From positions 6,533,501-6,597,500 of the forward strand of contig JAITYX010000030.1 in NCBI GenBank assembly GCA_021018815.1: 64,000 bases of DNA, written 5' to 3'. The stretch is from Talinum fruticosum (taxonomy: Eukaryota > Streptophyta > Magnoliopsida > Caryophyllales > Talinaceae). A program made the position numbers and the translations under genes. The notes under the pieces are model-generated. The model searched no databases. It was given only the letters and a program-made list of their open reading frames with translations, and was not told the origin of the DNA. Positions 39,490 to 52,260 of this stretch are shown in pieces; the stretch's first letter is position 1, and every line of letters starts with the position of its first letter.

Positions 39490-42400
39490 GGAAGGCACCC
39501 CTGGCCGCCACGTGCCTCTTTGTCATTCCTAGGCTTAGCCTTAAGCATGGTAACCCAACCCCTTCCTCCATATCCGCCAACTTTTCTCTTATTCTCTCGC
39601 AATCCTAGCATTCAATTAAAGCCCCTAAGGTCAACTCGACCATCTTTATAGCCAAGGTTTCCCCGAGGCATCCCCTTCGACTAGACCAAATGTAATCAAA
39701 TTATACCTCACTCTATTCCTTGGATGCCTTTAAACCTCTCAGATTCGAACTGACTCGTCCCATACCTTTGGATCATTTTGGATGGCCCACAAGTTGACAA
39801 ATAACATGGTGCCTCGTGGCACATGGTACCCTCCAATCCTTGGATGACCCATGATGCAACATCAATGGGCTGGAGGGTACATCTTTAGAGTCTCGTTTAT
39901 GATGCAATGAGGTATGGTAGGTGGGCTAGATCCGACTCTAAGATCAAGTTGTTGAAGCCTACAGTGTCGTAAATCTCAGATTGGATCTTATGAAGTTTAG
40001 TTGGATTATTGACAAGGAGGGATAAAGCTCATTCTATTGTCATTGATGTAACACCCCGAAATTTAACTATTTAATTTGCATCTTATGTGTAAATATGTAA
40101 TTTATCTTGTGTTTAGAAATTTTATTTTGTGATCTTAATTTTATGATATGTTAAATACCTACAATATAAATAGTATTAAAAGAAAATAATATTGGAGGTA
40201 TGCAAGAAAATATAAGTAAAAAATAAAATTATTTCCGGAGAAAAGCGAGTTGATGATGTGGATGATGATTCGGAGAGAGGAAGGATTTATCGCTCCGGTT
40301 CCGTGGACGTGGCACGATCGATCCGAGTCCGAGTGGCAACTGTTTGAACTTGCAAAAGGCGAAGTCCGGGTGGTGGATCCCGGGAACGCCCTCCGACGCT
40401 CAAGTTAGTATCTAATTTGATTGAAAGGATCGAGGAGATCTTCCTCGATGTGCGTGGGGAATTCCTTGGGAGACGAGAAAATTTCCAGAGATGGAAGTTC
40501 TTGGGATGAGTGTTAATGAACGTTAAAGAACGTTGATGAATGTTGAATGTTGAGAGTTTAAGAAGTTTGAAGGTAGGATTATGAGAAATATGAGATTTTG
40601 TGATGTGAACATAACATGTCCCTTGGGATTGGGCAATAGTGTGTATTTATAGGAGATTTTAAAGGGATAATAGAGTAATTTACCGTGGCTTAGGGGAAAC
40701 CGTAGCCTAATGGGCTTTGGGCTTTTACCTGGCCCATTAAGGGTTAACTTGGGCCGAGATCTCCGATACCCGACTGATTAGGCACGGTTGGTCGGTGACG
40801 TGGCGGGTGAGTCTGGTATTGTCGGGAAATACCCGAATCAAAAATAAATAGAAAAAGAGGGGAGAACACATAGCCACCTTGTTTTTTTTCTAATAGATAA
40901 CATAAGAGAGAGAGGGGTTGCTCGTATTTCCAGCAACGCAGAACCGGAAGGAAAAAAATTAGAGAGCAAGAGCGGGAGAGGTAGAAGAAAGAAAAAAAAG
41001 GGAAAGAAGAGGAGTAAATTGGAGTCAAGTTAAAATTATTGTGAGTAATTCTTATCTTTTCTTTTAATTTAAAATTGGTTAGGGGAAGATAAGTTTGAGA
41101 ATCCATTCTTCAATTTGAGTATTCATGATGGTTTAATATATGTAATTCATGTTTAGGGTTTAATGGAGTAGAAAACCTAACTTTGATTAACTAGAAACCT
41201 ATTTATTTAATGTGTTTTTGTGATTGTTAGATTATGTAACTTTGATTGAAGTAATCATGCTTGAGATTGATAGTAATGCTTCCAATTTAATTAATAAGTA
41301 TAAAATTGTGATTAGTTTTCTTGAGTATTTGGGATAGAAGAATAAATTGGTGAAAAATGGTTAACTTCGATTTATCATTTCTCGATCACTATATGAATTT
41401 TCTAAAATTATTGACTTGGTAAAAATTTCTGAATTTTTTTACTTTAGGTTCTAGGTAATATATGTCAATTTTTTTGTAAAGTTTCATAAATTTTAGATAT
41501 GTATTTTAGGAGTTATTAATTTTTGAACGAATTTGTCCTATTTGCTTAAATTAGCCTATATATGTGGATTTCATGAAAATTAATCTTGTGAGGGTTTTTT
41601 ATGCTATAAATAATAACATATCTTTAACTACAACATATATTAGAAATTTTGAAAATTTTATTTAGATTTAAATATGTATTGTTTAACTATATTATGAAAA
41701 TAGAATTGACATGAATTATGAATTCGAGTTTTTCGGAAAATAATAATATTTGTATTTTGATAATATATTCATCAAATTACGTTTTTAGGGAAAGAGGTTC
41801 ATGTCATACCTAAGGTTGTTACTTTTGTGTTCTAGAACTATGGTCATAGAAGCGTTTGTTATTATGTTTGGATCGCATAGTGGGAAAGGTTTAGCTGATC
41901 TCCTCGGATATGTTTGTCGGTCTAGGGTCGCCCGGTGGAAAGGTGCTAACTAATCCTCTAGGATATGTTTGTCAGCCCATATGTTATGTTAGCTATGTGA
42001 GTCCTTGGTGGATGACGAGGGTTTTAACTCGAATTCGCTAGGATATGAACGTGACTCCATGATTTATATTACATGGACAGTTCGCATCCTCTAGAGTGAG
42101 AGTGCCTGGTTGGTACCATATGTTTGATTCGCAACTGGTCCACTTGTTGGTACCATATGTAGGTCATGGGTTAATTTCTCTAAGTTAAGTAATTTTGTTT
42201 ATGTAAGAATATTATAAATATGATATGACTATGGATTCCGATTTGGATTGGAAAGATTTATGAAATGGATTACGGCTTTATGATATTTGTGAGAACATGA
42301 TATATTTAATTTTAATTATATGCATGAATCAAGTAAAGAAATATATTATGTGATAGCAACGAGTTTGTGAAAATCTATTTTATATATGTATATACTTTTA

Positions 42401-43305
42401 TGTATTTACGATTTATGGTTATAGTCAAGTTATTTGTCTAACTTAGAGGACTTCACTTTCTTTTGAACTCGAGTGGGCACTATGAGCCCAAGGGACATGG
42501 TTGGTATGTGACAACTATGGTTAGTTCGAGTGAATAAACTAGCAGTGGAGTTTATTTAGGAACTTGAGTGAAAACGAGAGTCTCTGAATCACACCCGCAA
42601 TGGGATAAGTATGACCGAGTTAGACGAATTGCTCATCTTATAGTACTTGTGCGTATTATTTGTTTTGTTTATCCTTGAGTACCTAAGTATCTAAGTGTAA
42701 CGGTTATGTTTAAGAAATATTTGCAACAAATATTTGCATTCATATGTTACCTTCCATATGGTTCAATTTTGGATGTTATATATATGTTTGTGTGTCATGT
42801 GATTATGTGTTAAGCTGGTTAATGTGCAAAGTGCAATGACGGGGAAGGTAAGTGTTATTCATCGGCTAGGGGAGCTCATGGACTTACCATTTTTCAGGTT
42901 TTGAAAGTTAAAGAGATACATGGAAGCATTTAAGAAGGCAAAATGGTAGCAACTTTTTGGGAGGCCCAAGTTAGGAAGACGTCCCGTGTTATTTTGCTAC
43001 TTGATTATGTTTTAAACTATGTTGATAAATAAATATGAATGTATTTTGTTTGGAGTTTATATAAATGCTATGAATATAATTAAATATGTATAAAGTTGTA
43101 TGTTTAGAATTACCCCATCCGACCATGGGTTGGATTTTGTAAGAGCTTCCGCTACACTAGTCGTCCAACAAGTTAATTAAGATTAAGAAATTAAGATAGT
43201 CTTGTGGGTATCCAACTAGGACGTCCACGGCGGTGACGTGCCTAGTTACTCTAGGTCGAGTGTTACAATTGATGAAGTATTTGCTCCAGAAATCAATAGA
43301 ACCTA
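39490..43305 (-). pseudogene. P450 exon 2 remnant (copy E) split by a solo LTR
   Basis: CYP81 exon 2 sequence lies on both sides of an inserted LTR. The exon start with acceptor is at 43268-43305 (VLLISGANTSS) and the remainder is at 39490-40046. It has an in-frame stop right after TIE, altered I-helix residues, and several frame losses; the heme-loop region is degraded. Shared wording (NNPT-LH--QSEI, intron start) is closest to copy B. No exon 1 follows upstream: Copia debris lies where it should be, and a B-type promoter relic is at about 46697. Confidence 0.8.
40047..43267. mobile_element. Solo LTR, 3.2 kb, inserted in P450 remnant E
   Basis: Starts TGTAACACCCCG and ends GAGTGTTACA, so the terminal eight bases are perfect inverted repeats of the TG...CA type. 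It is flanked by five-base direct repeats ATTGA (40042-40046 and 43268-43272), as expected for LTR retrotransposon integration. No gag-pol translation and no second copy of either terminus is found inside, so this is one LTR left after recombination. The size and the TGTAACACC start suit a Ty3/Gypsy element. A TATA-like TATTTATAGG lies near 40644-40656. Confidence 0.8.
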
Positions 43306-43425
43306 ACATGCCAAACAAATTACCGAAAAATGTTAGCCATACACTTTATCCGACTCCTCATAGTTACACACTTATCTGCCCTTGTTTGACCCCTCTTGGT
43401 TAGTAAATTTTGTTCTCAAGTCATG

Positions 43426-46400
43426 TGTTCGGATTTAGGTGTTAATTTAGTTAAATTGTATTGATTGCATTATCTTAGCACTTATTCTAGCCTTTTCCAA
43501 ACTAAGATTATATTTCCTTATTTGTTCAATTATTAATACGCTTGTTAAGGAAAGAATTCTGGCAAGTATTAATTCTACAAATCTTATATTTATTCTGATT
43601 ATATTTGAACTAATTTTATTCTGGAAGATTTGGTCCCTTCCCTAGATTTTATGGTGTTCTATTTTTGGAAGCCAAATTCTCATATTACGCGATTTATAAT
43701 TGCAAGTAGCGAAGTTAGCAATTATAAGAATTCCGTAGTGGTTGAAGGGTGTTAAGGCTGAATGAGTTTCATTGATAGAGGAAAATTCGGAAGCGAGCTT
43801 AAATAGGAAAGTATCAAATTCTAAGGACAAGTTAGATTTACACGAATAATCATTTTTCCAAGTTAGATCCTGAAGATCAATCACCAACGGTAACATATCA
43901 AGGAGCAACAGTCTTGAACATGAAAAACGAAGTATATATACCAAAACACAAGGATAGAATAAGCAAGCAAGAGAACATATAATCAATATGATCTTACATT
44001 CAATCTCATATAATCTCAAATCTCAATCATATTTTGTTTGTAGCAAAGAGAAAAGAGAAGACTACTTTGTGAGTTGTTGTAACACTTAATAAAGTGTGAG
44101 GTAGGGCCTTAAGAGTTAGTTAACTCAAGAGGTCGATAAGAGAGTTAAACGAAAAACTCTCATGACGATCGGATAATAAGAGATGTAGTGGTTAATCCTA
44201 AGGAAATGATCCATAGGCGGTCACTAACCTAGATATTTGAATATGGGCCAACATCGTTAACAAACAAAGTATTTTGTCTCATTTATTTTCTATTTGTTTG
44301 TTTCATTATAGAATCCGACTCCACTCCATAATAAAGACCCGCCAGTCATATTTATGTTTGTAAATACCCTATTTACCCCCTTTTCTAGGGTATATCTAAT
44401 TCATCCGGGAATAACAATTGGTATCGAGCTAGCTCCTCTTATAAAGAATTAACATTCTTGTAGAGTAAGGATCATGGCATCATATCCGGAAAAAGCTCGA
44501 ATATAAGAACCCACCATTCTTCAATGGGTCAAACTTTTTCCACTGGAAGAATCTTATGGAAGTCTTCCTACAAGATCATGGCTATAAGATATGGAAAATT
44601 GTTCAAAATGGAAACTATATTCCTATGACTAGAACCACGTAAACTGCGACTCTCAAAACTAAAGCTGAATTCACTACTCGCTGAGAAGTCAAAGTATGCA
44701 AAGAATTTTCAAGCTCTCAACATCATGCTATATAGTCTAGATCCAAGTGAATTCAATCAAATACTAGCTTGTGAGACGACCAAGTAAATTTAGGACAACT
44801 TGGTCACAACTTATGAAGGAACCAGTCAAGTCGGACAATAAAAAATCAGCAAGTATGTGCATAAATATGAGCTATTCAAGATATTACCCGAAAAAGGAAT
44901 CAAAGATATGCACATCGATTTTCAGAGATTCTCAATAATCTGAAATCACTTGGTAAATAGTACTTAAATGAAAAGGTAATCAGAAAAATCCTCAAATGTT
45001 TTCCAAGACAGAAATGGGGACCAAAAGTCACTGCCATAGCAAAAGCTCAAGACCTGAGTAAGCTGAAGCTGGACGATCTTATTGGTAACCTCCTTACACA
45101 CGAGATCCATCTTCAAGACGAATCGGACGAGCCAAAACAAAAGAAAAGGGTAGCCTAAAAAGCATTGACGAAGAAGATTCTCGGTCGACTCATCTCAGGA
45201 TGAAGAAGACCCTCTCGCTCTCATAGCGGTTGGAATTAGAAAGATGTTCCACAAAAACAAATATTCAATCGTGACCCATTTTTCAGAAAATAAGACAAGT
45301 ACTAGAAACTCTTCATACTAAAGTCGAGAGATCAAAAATTAATTTCTCAAGATTTTAGATTTGAAAAACAAAGTCTTCAAAACCAATATTATTAAACTCA
45401 TGAGACCCTTTTGAAACTTATCAATGGACAAGATAATCTCAACATGATATTAGGATCTCAAATGCATCTCTTACAAAAAAAAAAAAAAAAAAAGGTATTG
45501 GATTTGACATAGAAAGTTAGAAAATTGCTTATAAAATTTCTTTGAAAAAGAGATGCTCAAAAGACTCAAAGTCACTCCAACTTTAGAGAAAGAATGAACT
45601 ACTTTGATGCTTCACCACGTTAGAGACATCATGGCCCCAGAATAATATAAGTTTGGGTGACCAAAGGGACAAAACCCCAAACACGATTTACGGCCAGGTA
45701 AGATCTAAGTCATCCGGTCAAAGAAAGTAGAAAGATTTGATTTTTATGAGTGCAAGTATGCTTTAAGGAAAAATATGATCTGTTGATACCTTAATAGTGG
45801 ATGCTTAAGACATATGTCTAGTAATCCATCCATATTCACCAAATTTCATCACAAAAAATTTGGTAAAGTTGTTTTTGGTAATGCTAGTCGGGGTTAGATT
45901 TTAGGATATGGCAAATTTGGCAAATACGTAACCCATGCTATTAAAAAGGTACATCTAGTTGATGGACTAAAATATAATCTCATCGAGCATCTCCCAACTT
46001 TGTGATACGGGTAATAAAGTATCATTTAATTCATTAATTGTATTGTAAGAAATGCTCGGATGAAGAAAGTAATACTTTCCGGATCCAGATTTTAAGAGTA
46101 CTTATATTATTCCTCTAACTAACATCCCTCCTCAGAATCTTCCACGTCTTAAAGCCTCCTCCAAAAGAGAATCATGGTTTTGGCACGAAGCTTAGGTCAC
46201 ATTGATATGCACACCATTTGAAAATCTTTCAAAGCATGAATTGGTAAGAGGTCTTCCAAATTGCAAATACATCAAAGACCATGTTTGTGATGCTTAAGTT
46301 AGAGCATAATTTAAACCTATTAAATATGTCTCTATATCCAAACCTCTTGACCTTTTATATATTGATCTTTTTGGTCCTATCTCAGTCAATAGTATAAAAG

Positions 46401-46510
46401 GTGGTGAATATGTATTTGTTATAGTTGATGACTATTCCGGATTTACTTTAGTATTCTTTTTAAGGAATAAGAATGACGCTTTGATTTCCTTTTTATTGAT
46501 TTTTTCCTTG
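43426..46510 (+). mobile_element. Truncated, decayed Ty1/Copia retrotransposon
   Basis: A probable 5' LTR (about 43426-44416; start uncertain) ends in ATAACA just before a primer-binding site TGGTATCGAGCT (44419-44430, initiator-tRNA-Met type). Beyond it, broken frames give Copia gag words (FNGSNFFHWKNLMEVFLQD-like, then VTAIAKAQDLSKLKLDDLIG and LLTHEIHLQDE near 45020-45120). A pre-integrase and integrase start follows near 46190-46470 (LVRGLPNCKYIKD-like, LYIDLFGPIS, VIVDDYSGFT). There is no reverse transcriptase or 3' LTR; the element stops near 46510 with many internal stops. Confidence 0.75.
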
Positions 46511-46696
46511 TGCAATTTAATATTATGCATATTGCATACTAGTAAAATTTTACCAAACAATGTCTAATATCTAATTTTATAAAATAAAAAAAAAAGTGGT
46601 GATTGAATCAAGACACGTGTGTGATAGGGATTTCTCTAATTTTTAGTAATTGTCGTGATCATAGTATGAGAATCACTATAACTATTTGGTTTCTTC

Positions 46697-47579
46697 AACC
46701 TATATATAATCTAGAGAAAAAGGAATGAGTAAAAAAAGAAAAAAAGAAACTAGAGAATGAGGGAAAACCCTAACAAATTAATTTTCTTGGGGGATGGACT
46801 TGGAAGGTTCCTTTCCATTTTCCTCCACGTGGAATCCTTGTTTCAATGCATTATTTTATGGAAAGTGGGCATTTTATATAATCAACTATTTTTCATTATT
46901 CTGACTGACCCCTATTTAAAAACTTAATGTTGTAAATAATTACATTATTTATTCTAACTTAATTTAATGAATGTTTAAGAATTTATAGTTAATTATTGTC
47001 CGTCTTGTTAAAGATCTATTAGCTAATAACAGATATATAAAACATTTCAATCAGTCAATTTTCCCAATGAAAGGAGCACTACATGTGTGATAGTTAAGTA
47101 AAAGGCTATTGTTAATATTTTTTTAGTAAGTTATACAAATAATAGAGATTTGGAATAACTTTTGTAATTATGATAATTAATAACTCATTGAAGAATATAT
47201 AACTTAAACAAAATTCTTCCTCATAGGAGTTCTTAATTATAAATTATTAATAGTCACCCTCTAAATATTTTATCTTAGACAAGATAGTCTCATGTAAAAA
47301 TTTTTGTCATATAAATACCGTAATACTTTTTCGATTATGCCATTTTTCACATCATCAAAAGTATCCCTCAAATTCAAGCACCCTGGATTATGTAACTATT
47401 AGAGATATTTACATAATAAGAGGTTGGTCTCAGGATGAGAAATAATAAGAGGTTGGATTATGTAACTAAATAAGAAAACATATCCAAAAAAACCGTGGCA
47501 AATAAACAAAAATTGGTAAACAGAGGCCAATGTTTGATTGTCAAATGAAAGGATCATAAGCCAAACGATCACTGTTTGG
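46697..47579. other. Spacer 3' of P450 D; copy of the B-C spacer
   Basis: Colinear with 35326-36078. It begins with a TATA-like CTATATATAA context that corresponds to the copy B promoter, which marks the lost 5' end of copy E. No coding exon. Confidence 0.65.
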
Positions 47580-49271
47580 TCATACTTGGGAGAGTATCTT
47601 CAAGGCTCTTAGGCGTGGGCGTATTTTTGCAATCAGAGGCTTAGCCTTAGGCATGGTGAGTCCAGCCCCTTCCTCCATATCTACCAACTTCTCTCCAATT
47701 CTCTCCCACTCAAAGCATTGGATTAGAGACCCTAGGGTTAGCCCAACCATCCTTATGGCCAAGGTCTCCCCGGGGCACCCCCTTCTTCCGGACCCAAATG
47801 GCATTGATTTGTACCCTTCACGGTTCCCCTTGATGTCCTCAAACCTCTCAGGTTTGAACTGCCTTGGCTCATCCCATACCTTTGGATCGTTTTGTATCGC
47901 CCACAAGTTGACGAATAGCATCGTGCCACGTGGGACATGATGTCCTTCAACAACGCAGTCCTTGGATGATTCATGAGGTGTTAGTGGCGCTGGAGGATAC
48001 ATCCTTAGTGTCTCATTTATGACGGAATGAAGGTAGGGAAGATTGGCTAAATCTGACTCTCCGATTAAGTGATCTGGGCCCACTTGTTTATCAATTTCAG
48101 CTTGGGCCTTTTGGAGGGCAATTGGATTGTTGAGTAGGAGAGATAATGCCCATTCCATAGTCATAGCTGAAGTGTCTGTTCCCGCTATCAATATAACCTA
48201 AAATGTCAAACCATTTAGAAACGTTAGAGAAAACTATATGAAATTGCTAACTTTAACAGTCTCATAACATCTCCAATAGCTCGTTGTCACAGTTAAAATA
48301 ACAAATCCTAAAACATATAAAAGTTGCATGCATATGAGACGAGTCATATGATTTATGAACTTACCAGAATAAGGCCTTTGATGATCTCATCAGTGTAATA
48401 CTGAGGCTCCATCTTTTGCAACTCAAGCAAAACTTGAACCATAGGCTTATTCTTACAACTATTATTCAATTTTTTGCATCGTCATCACCATTCTCTTCAT
48501 CCATCTTTGACCTTTGTTCTTCAACTATTTCTTGTAAGAGTTTGTCAGATTTCTCATGAATGGAATGGAATGTTTTTCCAACCCCTTAAACCCCATCTTT
48601 CTTATAAATGGAAGGAAGTCACCCACGTTTGTCAACCCTCCTACCACATGTATCTCCTCTAGAACCTTTCGGAATCTCACCCCTTTGTTATCCCCTCTGC
48701 AGCTCTGATCCCCTGCAATTGTCCTCATTATTACGTGGTATGTCAGCTCGAACAATGCCGTCTTCAGCTCCACCTCCGCCTCCCCACCCAACGACAGCTT
48801 GTACAGCCGTCGGACGAGCGATCCCGCTTCATCATGGCGGATGTCGGAGGAGAGCTGGAGGCGGTGGGCTGAGAGGAGCTCAACCGTCAGGATCCTCCTC
48901 AGGTTACGCCAGTGGTCCCCGTACGGTGCCCACACCAAAATCGTGTTGTTATACCCCAAGATCTGGCCCCCTAGGATAGAGGGCCGGTTGGCGAAAATGA
49001 CATCGTTTTGGTGGAGGCATTCCTCCGCGGCCGAGGGGGATGAGACTAGGAGGACAGGCCTAGAACCGAACCTGAGGAGGAGGGTCGGGCCGTAGGTTTG
49101 GGATAGCTTGGCCAAGGTTCGATGGAGGGGCTTTTTGAGGAGGTAGAGATGACCAAGGATTGGGAATGAGATGAATGGGCTAGGTGGGAGTTTTTGGATC
49201 CTTTGAAGGAGGTGTTTGGCTATGATGTAAAAAACTAAAAGAAGTGCAAAGTAGAGGAAAATGTTACTCAT
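47580..49271 (-). CDS. CYP81-family cytochrome P450 (copy D)
   Basis: Two exons, 48365-49271 and 47580-48197, giving 508 residues after correction. Best preserved copy: the first 248 codons of exon 1 are open from MSNIFLYFALLLVFYIIAK through LPPSPFISFPILGHL, NRPSILGGQILGYNN, WRNLRRI and ELTYHVIMRTIAGDQSC. The I-helix AGTDTS keeps the conserved Thr. ETLRMYPP, PERF and heme loop FGSGRRGCPG are intact. Two frame breaks near the end of exon 1, at T5 48573-48577 and T6 48470-48475, are each cured by one base and make the exon 909 bases. If the breaks are real, the protein stops before helix I and lacks the heme site. It is probably a membrane-bound monooxygenase of specialised metabolism; the subfamily and substrate cannot be read from sequence. 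Confidence 0.82.
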
Positions 49272-49932
49272 GGTTTTCTCTCAAGTTACAAAGTGTTGTT
49301 GATCAGAAAATTTGGATTTCCTCCATGAATAGGAAGTAGGAAGTACAAGATCTTATATCAATGGGAAAGTCATTTGAAAAATAAATAAATAAACAAAAAA
49401 TATAAAATGGGGTCATTACTTTGGAAGCAAAGCAAGCAAATGATACCCATAAAGCCAAGATGTAGTCAATGAAGACCAGCAATGAGGAGCAGCTTCCTTG
49501 CTAACTTCCTTTATTTGGTAGTGGTGGCATATTTAATTATTTCAAGTGGATAGGGGGTGATTTAAAAAATAATTGAAGATGATTCTGTAATAGTTTTATT
49601 ATCTTAATGATTTTCTACCTCAATAATTGAATGCTATAAATGGTTGAATTTTGAAACCTACAAATATACATAGTAGGCTTTTTAACTCAATAATTGATAA
49701 TTATAAATGCAATGGAGAAGGGAATTGAACTTGAGATCAATAACTATAAATACAATCAGCTCATTAATGAACTGGGTCGGGACTAGATCTTTCATGTGAG
49801 TAAATGGGTCAAGTTTAATCAACCATGTGTCAACCCACTTTAACCCTATTTTAACTTGAGCAAAAATGTGTAGAAAACTTTTACATAGTATTGTTAGTCA
49901 TTATTAATATAAATTATTGCTAATAAATTTAA

Positions 49933-50640
<708 letters not shown>

Positions 50641-50940
50641 TTTAATCAAGTATAGCATGTAAATAAGTATAATAAACAAAATATTGAGTTATTAAATAAG
50701 TTGTTAATGGACCGACCTATAAGCATATTTAAATAGGCCACCTATTATTAAGCAGACCTATTATCAACTTTCTTTTAAATGGGCCCATCCATTCAGCCTA
50801 AATAAAATCCGACCCATTACTCACCCATAAACCCGATAAAATTTATTAATCGTTATTGTACCAGACCATTTGGAGACCTTAGACAAGAAGTCAAATATGT
50901 TACCCATTAAATTATCGTACTATTTAGGGGTTGGATGCTC

Positions 50941-52260
50941 TTGACTAATGACTAGTCAAGATTCATGAATCAGTTAAGAAAAATAGGATAGTAATTAGTA
51001 AAAATATACAATTCCAACTTGCATGAATTTTTTGGTGAAAATGTCGCAAACAAAGGAAAATAAATAAATAAATAAATGAAGGATGGTCTAAGTTGCATTA
51101 ATCAATTCAATGTGACCACGATATTTCTTTCTACTTTAATTCACACAATAATAATACAAACAGTTTTTCTATCAAAAAATAAATTTAAAAAAATATAAAT
51201 AGTTATCTTTCATTATTGTTAATTAAATCGGGAAAATAACTGATAATCATACTATATAGATAAGGAAATTAAATGGGGGTTTTTTTTTTGGTGGTCCAAG
51301 AATTTTCCAAATACTGATACAACATCATCTGGTGGCTAATATACAAAAGTTCAAGAAAATGAAATATGTCAAAAATATTAATTAGTTTAAAATTGAGTGT
51401 CCATATGATGTTATCTTCAATAAAAGTTGAATTTTGAATTGAATGATAATATGATGTTAAATTTGGAAAGGACTTTTGCTGTCACCAATACACATTTGAA
51501 TTAGTATGGTTACACGTGGTCTCAAGCTTTTTTTTTTTTTTTTTTTTTTTTGGAACAAAGATCAAATATATTGCTCCAAAAAGGATGGTTAAATACAAAA
51601 TCACCTGGGCATTCCTAGGAAAGAATTACAGCCCATGTCTAAATTAGGATGCTCAGTCCCTCATCTCCCACTTTTGCATGTAAATGAGAATTATTTAATT
51701 TTGTAACCATTCAATTATGTTGGATGAATTTTTGGAACTTATAATTATGGAAATAAATTTTTGGATCTATTAAACTATTGACATATGAACAAATAGAGGA
51801 ACATGACCAAAATAACCTTCCTTTATTTGATATGCATATTATATTACAAAAATGAAATTTTATTTAATACAATTATCAATAAATTTGTTGAATAATAATT
51901 AAAAAAGTATGATAATAATTTTTGGGTACTAAATTTTTCAAATAACAACACTGTTCGGTGCAAATATTACGTTATTTATACCCTTATTTACTTAGTTTTT
52001 AACTCGTAAAATAATATTATTTTAATTTTTTTTACTTCATTTTATTTAATTTTGTAGGTTGAATAAATTGATACAAATTATGACAAGGTATAATTTTTAG
52101 TCTCAATTTTGGAACAAACTATGCATAATTCAACAAAGGGAAGACAAAAGCTCATATTATTATGATTCTTGATTACCATTAAGCACCAAATTTTTCCATT
52201 AATCAATCAAGTGGGCCCAAACCCACTTAATTCTCAGATTATGCTGGCGAAAAAATAGGG
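50941..52260. other. Intergenic AT-rich region
   Basis: No coding exon. A run of 23 T at about 51529-51551, followed by GGAACAAAGATC and sequence to about 51680, may be the poly(A) tail and 3' end of a minus-strand retroposon; no target duplication was confirmed. Confidence 0.4.

Noticed and set aside
43642..44019. 125-codon open frame on the minus strand
   Set aside because: It lies in the probable LTR of the Copia remnant, antisense to the element, with no family match.
47653..47940. Plus-strand open frames opposite P450 exon 2 (also 36152-36439 and 29401-29700)
   Set aside because: They are mirror frames of conserved P450 coding sequence; their similarity to one another only reflects the sense strand.
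29172..49271. A specific enzyme name (isoflavone hydroxylase, sesamin synthase) for the P450s
   Set aside because: The motifs support the CYP81 family only; subfamily and substrate need a tree and assays.
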